DNA of 55,822 bases. It comes from an uncultured Lachnospiraceae bacterium (GTDB taxonomy: Bacteria > Bacillota > Clostridia > Lachnospirales > Lachnospiraceae). Positions 26,932-34,052 of the stretch are shown in pieces. The stretch's first letter is position 1. The number at the start of each line of letters is the position of its first letter. A program made the translations under genes and the position numbers. The DNA lies in contig CAJUQO010000014.1 in assembly GCA_910588295.1 (NCBI GenBank), positions 1 through 55,822 of the forward strand, in the 5' to 3' direction. The notes under the pieces were generated by a model. It did no database searches. It was not told the DNA's origin and worked only from the letters and a program-made list of their open reading frames with translations.

Positions 26932-27912
26932 TCAAAAATCCCAAAGGTTCACAATCTCCTGAGGGATGTACCGTCCCGCCTCCAGGATAACCTCCATCCG
27001 CCGGATCTGTTCCGCACTGAAGTGAGAGAAAAACTCGCCAGAAATTTTCCTGTTCTGCCCCTCGCTGGTATCGGGAAGCCGGACTGCCCGGTCTGCTTTG
27101 CGCAGCATGGCCTCATAGGCCGGGACGAAGGGCACAATCAAAAAACGCTCCCGAAAACCCTCCGAGAGCTGCTCGTAAATACCGATACCCTCGTAATCCA
27201 GATCGCCGAAATAAGAAAGCGTATTCCCCCCTTCCGCCATGTAAGGTTCCGCACAGAGGCCGAAATCCCGGAATGAGCGCAGAATCCGTTTTCCCGCCCC
27301 ATAGATCAGCGTCCCTATTGTCCGGCCGAAAATCCGCGTATTTCCCGCAAGCATGTGCTTCCGCATACTAAAAAAAGTGTCCTTATTTTCCAGGATCAAA
27401 AGCTCCTGGGGCGTTTCCCGGGTACAGGCATAATAGGCCAGGGGTTCTTCCGTTTCATAAAAGCACAACATCTCCGGCTCCAGCCCGCAGCGTTTGAGGA
27501 TGGTTTTTCCCGATCCCCTGGTGAGAAACTTTTCCCGGTTCCAGATCTCAAAGCTCCGCTCATTGACGGACTCCGGGCAGTCTAAAAGGGCGGCGTCCTC
27601 CCGCAGATACCGGTCAAGGGCCAGCACATCATCCCGGTCCTTCCCGTACTGTTCCGGGTGGGCCAGATAATAGTCCACGCCTATTTTCGGATGGAGCCGG
27701 TATGTAAGCTCCTCCTCCCAGACGCTGTAGTCCGGCTTCTCCTCCAAAAGCCAGTAGGACAGATGCAGCGCCGGGCTTTTCCCGTTCGTATCCGAGGCTT
27801 TTACCGGCCTGACCCTGCCCTGCCCGATAAGCTCCATAACGTACCGATGCTGCTCCCCGTAGGGCTGTCCCCTACGGCTATACAACAGCTCTTCCAGAGA
27901 AATGCGTTTCAT
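26932..27912 (-). CDS. jetD: Wadjet Toprim nuclease JetD
   Basis: The 326-residue protein fits JetD, the topoisomerase-VI-like nuclease that cuts plasmid DNA stalled in the JetABC motor. The C-terminal Toprim domain (DUF2220-like) shows Glu175 in LLILENKDTFF and the pair Asp237-x-Asp239 in SYFGDLDYEGIGIYEQL, the metal-binding acids. The N-terminal 120 residues are a helical, probably DNA-binding part. It is somewhat shorter than type I JetD (about 380). ATG 27912 has GGGGAGG upstream. It is the first recognised gene of the jet operon, preceded by a 69-residue open frame. Confidence 0.9.
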   Translation of the reverse strand: MKRISLEELLYSRRGQPYGEQHRYVMELIGQGRVRPVKASDTNGKSPALHLSYWLLEEKPDYSVWEEELTYRLHPKIGVDYYLAHPEQYGKDRDDVLALDRYLREDAALLDCPESVNERSFEIWNREKFLTRGSGKTILKRCGLEPEMLCFYETEEPLAYYACTRETPQELLILENKDTFFSMRKHMLAGNTRIFGRTIGTLIYGAGKRILRSFRDFGLCAEPYMAEGGNTLSYFGDLDYEGIGIYEQLSEGFRERFLIVPFVPAYEAMLRKADRAVRLPDTSEGQNRKISGEFFSHFSAEQIRRMEVILEAGRYIPQEIVNLWDF

Positions 27913-27968
27913 CGCCCTGCCTCCCCGGCAACAAAGCCAAAAAATTTACTGTGGGCCGGCACATCATC

Positions 27969-28178
27969 TCAAAGCCCCGCAAAATCCATATCCATGTAGA
28001 TCCGCAAAGCATCGAAGGCCTCCGTCTGGTTCCAATCATTGCCGATTTTTCCGAACCTTATACATCTTACCACCGAGCGGGGGATATATATGGGCGGCTC
28101 CTCTGTTTCTGTAAAGCCCGCATAAAAAGCCGGCGGCCCGGGATCAGTCATGGAAAACTCGTCAAACATATTCAGCAT
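27969..28178 (-). CDS. Small hypothetical protein ahead of jetD
   Basis: The 69-residue frame (MLNMFDEFSMTDPGPPAFYA at the start, MDMDFAGL at the end) has a protein-like composition and ends 56 bases before jetD on the same strand. No family is recognised. It lacks a good ribosome binding site: AGGGGGC is about 17 bases before the ATG. A promoter fits just upstream. It could be a Wadjet accessory or regulator, or the tail of a decayed gene. Confidence 0.4.
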   Translation of the reverse strand: MLNMFDEFSMTDPGPPAFYAGFTETEEPPIYIPRSVVRCIRFGKIGNDWNQTEAFDALRIYMDMDFAGL

Positions 28179-28227
28179 TGGTATAGGCGAGCAGCCCCCT
28201 TCGTCCCGGAAATAACCCTGTCTAAAA

Positions 28228-28255
28228 GTTTATCATCCCGGCGGCTTTATTTCAA
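28228..28255 (-). promoter_or_regulatory. Candidate promoter of the Wadjet operon
   Basis: On the minus strand TTGAAA (28255-28250), 16 bases, TAAACT (28233-28228). It lies between the terminator of the riboswitch transcript and the first small frame. Confidence 0.4.
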
Positions 28256-28283
28256 CTATTCTGTTTTATTGTATGGCTGAAAT

Positions 28284-28303
28284 AAAAAAGGCGGGAACCC
28301 GCC
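28284..28303 (-). terminator. Terminator of the riboswitch transcript
   Basis: On the minus strand GGCGGG-TT-CCCGCC (28303-28290) followed by TTTTTT (28289-28284). It separates the B12-riboswitch unit from the Wadjet operon. Confidence 0.75.
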
Positions 28304-28488
28304 GAAAGAACTTACAGACCAAGGAGGACGCCTACCCCGGCACGCACGGCTTTCATGTAGAGGAAATAACATCATTTTCGTTGCGGAGGAAAAACGATGG
28401 AATTAGAAAAACCGTCCTGCCGGAGTATTCACCCAGCCGTTTAATCACTTATTCCGTATTCAAGGTTACTGGCCAAGTAAATACCACT

Positions 28489-28596
28489 TTATGATATTCC
28501 ACCTACGAACCAGCCGTCACACAAGATGCTCCTTCGGCACGGCGGATTCTTCCGGGTGTATAACCACAAAGATGTCTGCTTGAATAAAGCAGACAT
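28489..28596 (-). CDS. Possible 35-residue ORF in the riboswitch RNA
   Basis: An ATG at 28596 opens 35 codons (starts MSALFKQTSLWLYTRKNPPC, ends DGWFVGGIS). Its first 13 codons lie inside a perfect 13-bp hairpin, and the only upstream site is a weak AGGTAAG. It could be an uptake-gene remnant, a leader peptide, or chance. Confidence 0.2.
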   Translation of the reverse strand: MSALFKQTSLWLYTRKNPPCRRSILCDGWFVGGIS

Positions 28597-28599
28597 CTT
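28569..28599. repeat. 13-bp hairpin after the B12 aptamer
   Basis: AAGATGTCTGCTT (28569-28581) and its exact complement (28587-28599) enclose five bases. Read on the minus strand it begins about 55 nt after the aptamer. The stem is terminator-sized, but only three T and TGTGG follow, so it may be an expression platform that is not a classic terminator. Confidence 0.65.
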
Positions 28600-28653
28600 A
28601 CCTGTTCTCACACCGGATAGCTGTTCAACTTTACTCGGAAGTCTCAACCTTAC

Positions 28654-28822
28654 AACTCAAGCAGGTTTCCTGACTTATAGATCATCGCTTGACTCTCCTT
28701 CTCATACGTTGAGGACATACAATGGAATATTGAGTCTCGCTCCCTAAATACAGTGACCGGATCGCTCAGGATTCTGACCTGATTCCCTCTTCCAACTGGC
28801 TATCGCCAGAAGCACTTGAATT
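28654..28822 (-). ncRNA. Cobalamin riboswitch aptamer
   Basis: Read on the minus strand, the closing stem AATTCAAG (28822-28815) pairs with CTTGAGTT (28661-28654). Between them lie AGGGAATCAGGTCAGAATCC, a CGGTCACTGTA segment, and the diagnostic B12 box AAGTCAGGAAACCTGC (28676-28661). This is the core of a cobalamin element. No transporter or cobalamin gene lies downstream; the unit ends at the terminator 28284-28303 before the Wadjet genes. Confidence 0.88.
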
Positions 28823-28847
28823 GGTAATATGGAATAATACAGGTATT

Positions 28848-28876
28848 ATGGTAGCACTAGCCAAATGGAATGTCAA
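28848..28876 (-). promoter_or_regulatory. Promoter of the riboswitch transcript
   Basis: On the minus strand TTGACA (28876-28871), 17 bases, TACCAT (28853-28848), placing the start of the RNA near 28840, some 20 nt before the aptamer. Confidence 0.6.
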
Positions 28877-28927
28877 CCTATATTTCAAAAAAACGGCTTT
28901 TGATCCATTATTACAATGAATATATCA

Positions 28928-29941
28928 TCAATTCCACCTGTTCAGGCTGTTACTGTGCACACCAACAATGCCCGCGGCAGCTTTCAAACCATATTCGCGG
29001 CACAGCTGCCCGCGGTAGGCTTTATCCTCTATGGCCCTCTGTAAATCTTCCCCACGGGAATCCCGGAGAAGATTCATATACAAAGTGTTTATACGCTCCT
29101 CTCCCTGTTCTATTCCCTGTTCCATCCCTTCCCTCCTCTCATGCTCCACCCATTCCTGCAACGCCTTACACATATTAATCCCTCCCTGTTCTGTCCGGTT
29201 CTTTTCTTTGGCCTCCAGCAAATAATCCGCATGGCTTATGCTGCCCAGCAAATCATACAGATCCTCTTGCAGGTTCTCGTACTCCTTTCCGTATTCCTCC
29301 AGATAACGCCTCATCTGTTCTTCACTCCCGCGATGGTGCAGATAGCCAAACAGCAGACGCAGGTCTGTACTAAATTTTTCCCATTCCAGATATGTACCGG
29401 CTTCAATGATATGCAGTTTATAATTGGGCACGTATTCTCTAAGGTGCGCGAGCTCACCGCCCCATTCCAGCATGCCGTGCAGGTCACGGGGGCCTGTCCA
29501 GGGCTCTTCCCCCATATACAAGACGCTGGTAAGCGTTGGCCACAGGCGGTCTGTAACTGCCAGACCGCTGATATACTCTTTTCCGCTTAAATCGCTTTTT
29601 CGGCGGTGTTCCCTCCGCAGTCTTTTTGCCTGCCGTTCATAACTCCCCACATCATACCCCATTACCCGCAGAGGCATAGCCGAATGGACGGAAGACAGAT
29701 GTTCAATACCGATCCATACACACTGCATGCCCAGCACCACTTTTCGCACCTTGTCCCGTGCGGCCTGTCCCGCCCGTACCTCCCGATTTTCCTTTCTGAC
29801 CCGGTACTGTACGCTGTCGGCCTCCTGCACGTCAGAAGCCTTCACCACCTGCTTACCGTGAAAATAAACCACATTAACAAAATCCGCGATCCGTTCTCTG
29901 TCATCCAGGTATTCCATTGCCAGTGCATTTTTCTCCTGCAT
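28928..29941 (-). CDS. Rpn family recombination-promoting nuclease / putative transposase
   Basis: The 337-residue protein matches the Lachnospiraceae Rpn/YhgA-like group, PD-(D/E)XK-type nucleases linked to recombination and phage defence. Marks are the N-terminal LDDRERIADFVNVVYFHGKQ, the central PLRVMGYDVGSYERQAKRLR, LTSVLYMGEEPWTGPRDLHG and FSTDLRLLFGYLHH. Charged helices and a short HTH-like end (AAAGIVGVHSNSLNRWN) close it. ATG 29941 directly follows a GGAGGAGGAGG run; an in-frame TTG at 29983 has no site. It may excise or copy itself rarely; no terminal inverted repeats were found. Confidence 0.85.
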   Translation of the reverse strand: MQEKNALAMEYLDDRERIADFVNVVYFHGKQVVKASDVQEADSVQYRVRKENREVRAGQAARDKVRKVVLGMQCVWIGIEHLSSVHSAMPLRVMGYDVGSYERQAKRLRREHRRKSDLSGKEYISGLAVTDRLWPTLTSVLYMGEEPWTGPRDLHGMLEWGGELAHLREYVPNYKLHIIEAGTYLEWEKFSTDLRLLFGYLHHRGSEEQMRRYLEEYGKEYENLQEDLYDLLGSISHADYLLEAKEKNRTEQGGINMCKALQEWVEHERREGMEQGIEQGEERINTLYMNLLRDSRGEDLQRAIEDKAYRGQLCREYGLKAAAGIVGVHSNSLNRWN

Positions 29942-30234
29942 CCTCCTCCTCCCGGCAGAAGGATACAGCAGGAATTTCCCCAAAAATCATTTTCCGGCAT
30001 TCCCGATACATCCGTCTCCGCCATATTCTGTTTTCTCTCAGTGAATATTTGGCGAAACGCCAGATGTGCCAGTAGGCACCAGATATGTTCACTTTAATGA
30101 TATATTAATCCTATCACATAAAATTCATCTATGCAACCATATTTTTTGATTAACTACACATTATTCTCATACATGTATGTCTGGCTGTCCACGGCCTAAA
30201 GTACAGGCTTTACGGTAAATGCCGGAAACACAAA
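29942..30234. other. Intergenic stretch without recognised content
   Basis: Between the Rpn gene and the toxin-antitoxin operator the sequence is AT-rich. I see no gene, RNA or repeat in it beyond a likely promoter zone for the Rpn gene that cannot be defined by eye. Confidence 0.5.
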
Positions 30235-30279
30235 GAATCGAACGAAATTGTTGATATTTTCGTTCGATTCAAATATAAT
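30235..30279 (+). promoter_or_regulatory. Promoter with embedded palindrome for the phd-like gene
   Basis: GAATCGAACGAAA (30235-30247) and its exact complement (30258-30270) enclose a loop that contains the -35 TTGATA (30251-30256). The -10 TATAAT (30274-30279) lies 17 bases on. A protein bound to the 36-base palindrome would cover the -35, which fits autorepression by the antitoxin. Confidence 0.65.
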
Positions 30280-30320
30280 CTCAAAACCCTGCATACTAAC
30301 TGCGCAAGGAAGTGCTATGT

Positions 30321-30530
30321 ATGTCAATTACCGCCACGGAACTGAAACTGGGAAAATATCTTCAGCTTGCGGAGAGTGAAGATATCTCCATCACAAAAAA
30401 CGGAAAGTTTGTGGCAAAACTGTCTAACTCCAACGCTGACCGCGTTATAATGGCTAAATCCCTTCTGGGTGTGATCCCAGCTGATATCACACTGGAGGAA
30501 GCGCATGCAGAAAGGACAAATAAACTATGA
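30321..30530 (+). CDS. Phd/YefM-family antitoxin
   Basis: The 69-residue protein has the Phd/YefM N-terminal DNA-binding fold: SITATELKLGKYLQLAESED followed by ISITKNGKFVAKLSN. The C-terminal part (LEEAHAERTNKL) would wrap the toxin. ATG 30321 is chosen with AAGGA 10 bases upstream; GTG 30312 in the same frame is too close to the site. Its stop overlaps the start of a PIN-type toxin (ATGA), the normal order for this pair. Because the toxin is truncated, the antitoxin is probably an orphan that still represses its own promoter. Confidence 0.8.
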   Translation: MSITATELKLGKYLQLAESEDISITKNGKFVAKLSNSNADRVIMAKSLLGVIPADITLEEAHAERTNKL

Positions 30531-30673
30531 AAGTATTGATTGATACCTGCGTTATTGTGGATGTCCTGCAAAAGAGAGAGCTATTTTATAAGTCCGCAAT
30601 GGATATCGTCCTCGCCATCTCGAACAGACGGTGCCTGGGTGTTCTCACCGCAAAATTTGATCGCCATGTATGA
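30527..30673 (+). pseudogene. Truncated PIN-domain toxin
   Basis: The frame begins like a PIN toxin (MKVLIDTCVIVDVLQKRELF, with the first catalytic Asp6) and runs to GVLTAK, then ends after FDRHV at 30673, 48 residues in place of about 130-140. The remaining PIN acids are missing. Right after the break another frame reads SPQNLIAMYEEVTGRTLR then stops, which looks like the tail of an unrelated gene. A deletion joining the two near 30650 is the simplest explanation. Confidence 0.75.
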
Positions 30674-30713
30674 GGAGGTCACGGGGAGGACGCTCCGATA
30701 GAGAGTAAAAGAC

Positions 30714-30760
30714 AGAGGGCTGTCCTGAAACAGATATTCAGGGCGGCCCTCTAATTTTTT
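30714..30760 (+). terminator. Terminator after the truncated toxin
   Basis: AGAGGGCTGTCCTGAA (30714-30729) pairs, with two G-U pairs, with 30737-30752, and six T follow (30755-30760). Confidence 0.8.
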
Positions 30761-30921
30761 CTTCCTGACCCACACACAATTTTTATCCCGCCATCTGCTT
30801 GACAGTTTCGTGTACGCCCACCATAATAAACATATATTGTTTTACCATCGACTGTTTTATACGGGACGATTGCATAGGATACATATGTAACTGCACCGGC
30901 CCGGCCTGGAGGGATCCCACC

Positions 30922-31704
30922 ATGAATGAACAAAAAGAACTGGAACGCTACAGCGTCATCACAGAAAAAAATCCCCGGGAGATCGTGCTTCTCCGGGGAA
31001 GCGGCTGCCGTTGGCGCCGCTGCGTATTCTGCGATTATCATCTGGACTACAGCCGTGACGAGGAAGCAAACTATCATTTGAACCGGCGCGAACTGGCGAA
31101 GGTCACGGGCCGTTATCACTGCCTGGAAGCCATCAATTCCGGCAGCTTCTGTGATCTGGACGAGGACACCATGACGCTCATCGAAGAGACCTGCCTGGAG
31201 CGGGGCATCCGGCAGCTCCATTTTGAGTGCCACTGGATGCACCGCTCAGAGATCCCCGCCGTCCGACGCCGTTTTGCCGACAAAGGTATCGCGGTCAAGA
31301 TCAAGAGCGGTATCGAGACTTTCGACTACGGTTTCCGTGAAAACATCTTAAGAAAGGGCATAGACGAGGCCGATCCGGCCCGCCTCTGCGCCCCCTTTGA
31401 CGAAATCTGCCTGCTCTTCGGCCTGACCGGCCAGACCGCCGCTTCCATGCGGCGGGATATTGAGACCGGCCTGGCCCTGAACGAGAGGGTCTGTATCAAT
31501 ATTATGACGGAAAACACCACCGCCGTCCGACCTGACCGGGACGTCATCGCCGTCTTTGCCAGAGAACTTTATCCCCTGTACATCGCCGACCCCAGGGTGG
31601 ATATTTTGATGGAAAATACCGACTTCGGCGTAGGCGGCGGGCAGGCCCCAAAAAGAACCGGCGCCCAGCCCGAATCAGAAAAATCGACCGGCAAAAAACA
31701 ATAA
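30922..31704 (+). CDS. Radical-SAM-like protein with CX4CX2C cluster motif
   Basis: The 260-residue protein resembles a radical SAM enzyme: an N-terminal REIVLLRGSGCRWRRCVFCD holds three cysteines spaced C-x4-C-x2-C near residues 30-38, then a possible TIM-barrel with EAINSGSFCDLDEDTM, RQLHFECHWMHRSEIP and KIKSGIETFDYGFREN. Ordinary members have C-x3-C-x2-C, so one residue is added. The substrate is unknown. ATG 30922 has GGAGGG upstream. The C-terminal tail (QAPKRTGAQPESEKSTGKKQ) looks disordered. It stands alone between a terminator and malQ, 84 bases away on the same strand. Confidence 0.7.
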   Translation: MNEQKELERYSVITEKNPREIVLLRGSGCRWRRCVFCDYHLDYSRDEEANYHLNRRELAKVTGRYHCLEAINSGSFCDLDEDTMTLIEETCLERGIRQLHFECHWMHRSEIPAVRRRFADKGIAVKIKSGIETFDYGFRENILRKGIDEADPARLCAPFDEICLLFGLTGQTAASMRRDIETGLALNERVCINIMTENTTAVRPDRDVIAVFARELYPLYIADPRVDILMENTDFGVGGGQAPKRTGAQPESEKSTGKKQ

Positions 31705-31788
31705 AAAATACCCGCCGCGTATGATTTACTGCAAAAGCGGGATAAATGATCATTATCAGAAGACACACCATATCAGGAGGAAACATCT

Positions 31789-33288
31789 ATGAAGCGAACC
31801 GCAGGTATCTTACTTCCCATCTCCAGCCTGCCCTCCCGGCACGGCATCGGCTGTTTTTCAAAAAGCGCCTATCATTTCGTAGACTGGCTGAAAGAGGCCG
31901 GACAGACTTTCTGGCAGATTCTTCCTCTGGGGCCCACCGGCTACGGCGACTCCCCCTACCAGTCTTTCTCCACATTTGCCGGAAATCCCTATTTTATCAG
32001 TCTGGATACCCTGGTATCCGAGGGCCTTCTTGCCGCCGACGAATGCGACAGTACGGATTTCGGATACAGGGAAGACGACATCGACTACAAAAAACTTTAC
32101 GATAACAGATATCCGCTGTTGCGAAAAGCCTATAAGAGAAGCCATATCGCCGACGATCCGACATACCGCCGTTTCGCGGAAGAAAATGCCTGGTGGCTCT
32201 CCGACTACGCTCTGTTTATGGCCGTCAAAAACCACCTGGGCGGCATCCCCTGGCAGGAATGGCCCCGGGATATCTGTCTGCGTACCCCCTCCGCCATGGA
32301 ATCGTGGCGCGGCAGACTGCAGGACGAGATCGGTTTTCAACAGTTTATGCAGTTCAAATTCCATACCCAGTGGCGCGCATTAAAGGACTACGCCAATACA
32401 AACGGTATACGCATCATCGGCGATCTTCCTATTTATGTAGCCATGGACAGCGCAGATGTCTGGGCCGGCCCGGAACTTTTCCAGCTGGATGAAAACCGCG
32501 TGCCCCTGGCCGTGGCCGGCTGCCCTCCCGATGGTTTTTCCGCTGCCGGGCAGCTCTGGGGCAATCCGCTGTACCGCTGGGATCATCACCGGGAGACCGG
32601 CTACGCCTGGTGGCTCTCCCGCCTGGAGTATTGCTTCCGGCTATACGACGTGGTACGCATCGACCACTTCCGCGGCTTTGACGAATATTTTTCCATCCCC
32701 TACGGAGCCGATTCGGCGGTGGGCGGACACTGGGAAAAAGGCCCCGGCATAGATCTTTTCCGATGCCTGAAAGAACAGATGGGAAAACCGGAGGTAATCG
32801 CGGAAGATCTGGGGTACGTGACCGATTCGGTTCGCCGCCTGGTGGCAGACACCGGCTTTCCCGGCATGAAGGTGCTGGAATTTGCTTTTGACTCCCGGGA
32901 TACCGGATCTGCCAGCGACTATCTGCCCCACAATTACCCCGAAAACAGCGTAGCCTACACCGGCACCCATGATAATGAAACCATCGCCGGATGGTTCACC
33001 TCCATCACGGAAAATGAACGTACAATGGCCCGGAACTACCTGTGCGACCGGTATACGCCGGAAAATGAACTGTACCGTTCTTTTATCGCCCTGGTCATGA
33101 GAAGCAAGGCTGCGACCTGCATCATCCCCATGCAGGATTACATGGGCCTGGACAACCGCTGCCGCTTGAACCGCCCCTCCTCCGTGGGAACCAACTGGCG
33201 GTGGCGGCTGAAAAAAGAGGATCTCTCCGATATACTTCAGAAAGAGATCCTCTCCGTCGTCACACGTTATGGCCGAAGCACTTTTTAG
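31789..33288 (+). CDS. malQ: 4-alpha-glucanotransferase
   Basis: The 499-residue GH77 enzyme moves glucan chains between malto-oligosaccharides (amylomaltase/disproportionating enzyme). It shows the start RTAGILLPISSLPSRHGIGC, the GPTGYGDSPYQSFSTFAGNP motif, the catalytic region VRIDHFRGFDEYFSIP with the nucleophile Asp, the acid VIAEDLGYVT and TGTHDNETIAGWF. Length and domains are normal. ATG 31789 has AGGAGGAAA upstream. It ends 4 bases inside the converging HAD gene. It probably serves glycogen or starch use in the cytoplasm. Confidence 0.96.
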   Translation: MKRTAGILLPISSLPSRHGIGCFSKSAYHFVDWLKEAGQTFWQILPLGPTGYGDSPYQSFSTFAGNPYFISLDTLVSEGLLAADECDSTDFGYREDDIDYKKLYDNRYPLLRKAYKRSHIADDPTYRRFAEENAWWLSDYALFMAVKNHLGGIPWQEWPRDICLRTPSAMESWRGRLQDEIGFQQFMQFKFHTQWRALKDYANTNGIRIIGDLPIYVAMDSADVWAGPELFQLDENRVPLAVAGCPPDGFSAAGQLWGNPLYRWDHHRETGYAWWLSRLEYCFRLYDVVRIDHFRGFDEYFSIPYGADSAVGGHWEKGPGIDLFRCLKEQMGKPEVIAEDLGYVTDSVRRLVADTGFPGMKVLEFAFDSRDTGSASDYLPHNYPENSVAYTGTHDNETIAGWFTSITENERTMARNYLCDRYTPENELYRSFIALVMRSKAATCIIPMQDYMGLDNRCRLNRPSSVGTNWRWRLKKEDLSDILQKEILSVVTRYGRSTF

Positions 33289-33911
33289 GCCTGCTCCAGC
33301 AGCCCCGGCAGTTCCGTGACGGCCCGGATTACGCCTTCCGCTCCCACGACCTCACCAAAACCGTAAGCCGCGTAGATCATCGCGGCTCCCGCCTCGTGGG
33401 CCGAGTCGCAATCCCCCTGGATATCCCCCACATAAACCGGATATTTCAAATGATTGCGTTCGGCCACGAGGCGGATATTATCGGCTTTCAGGAGCCCCGT
33501 GCCGCCTAGGCTCTCAAAATCCGCGAAATATTTCCCCAGTCCATGAGCCATAAAAAAAGCTTCTATATAGCCTGCCTGGCAGTTACTGACTACCGCCAGC
33601 AGGTATTTTCCTTCCAGAGCTTTGAGCGTATCCTCCAGCCCCTCATACAGAATGCCCCCGTGCTTCTCTATATAAGCATTCTCCGCTGCATACAGCTTCT
33701 CTGCTATCCGACGCCGTTCTTCCTCCTTGGCACCGGGAAACAGCCTCCTGAAAATCTCCCCCATGGGCAGACCCATGCAGCCTTTCACCTCTTCCGCACT
33801 TTTGTAAGCATAGCCCAGCTCCAAAAGCACCTGATTCCAGCTCCTGACTATATTTTCTGTGGCATCCCACAGCGTTCCGTCCAGATCAAAAATAACCCCG
33901 TCAGCTTTCAT
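33285..33911 (-). CDS. HAD family phosphatase (phosphoglycolate phosphatase-like)
   Basis: The 208-residue protein is a HAD-IA hydrolase: motif I VIFDLDGTLWDATENI at residues 6-22 (nucleophile Asp9), a helical cap, motif II VVSNCQAGY, motif III Lys with GLLKADNI, and motif IV KYPVYVGDIQGDCDSAHEAG. Such enzymes dephosphorylate small sugar phosphates or phosphoglycolate; the substrate is not predictable. ATG 33911 follows TAAGGT. It converges with malQ, overlapping by 4 bases. It is followed on its own strand by the radical-SAM gene on the other strand, so it is a single gene unit. Confidence 0.88.
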   Translation of the reverse strand: MKADGVIFDLDGTLWDATENIVRSWNQVLLELGYAYKSAEEVKGCMGLPMGEIFRRLFPGAKEEERRRIAEKLYAAENAYIEKHGGILYEGLEDTLKALEGKYLLAVVSNCQAGYIEAFFMAHGLGKYFADFESLGGTGLLKADNIRLVAERNHLKYPVYVGDIQGDCDSAHEAGAAMIYAAYGFGEVVGAEGVIRAVTELPGLLEQA

Positions 33912-34010
33912 ACCTTAAACCGCCTTTCCCTGGATCGGTCTGACACCCGTCGGCAGACCAATCCTGACATTCCATTTAATTTCCCGTAAGAGCATACCAC
34001 ACTCCGCACC

Positions 34011-34042
34011 AAAAGGAAACCCCCGGCCTCCCGGCCCGGGGT
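34011..34042 (-). terminator. Terminator after the VanY-like gene
   Basis: On the minus strand ACCCCGG and CCGGGGGT form a GC-rich hairpin with bulges (34042-34019), followed by TTTCCTTTT. Confidence 0.5.
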
Positions 34043-34052
34043 CGTAACACGT

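Noticed and set aside
28501..28560. CCGCCGTGCCGAAGGAGCA on the minus strand, like a glycine aptamer core
   Set aside because: The required CTCAGG-type partner segment and closing stem of a glycine riboswitch are missing.
28526..28747. 73-residue plus-strand frame across the riboswitch
   Set aside because: It is the reverse complement of the conserved B12 box region, so its open state reflects the RNA.
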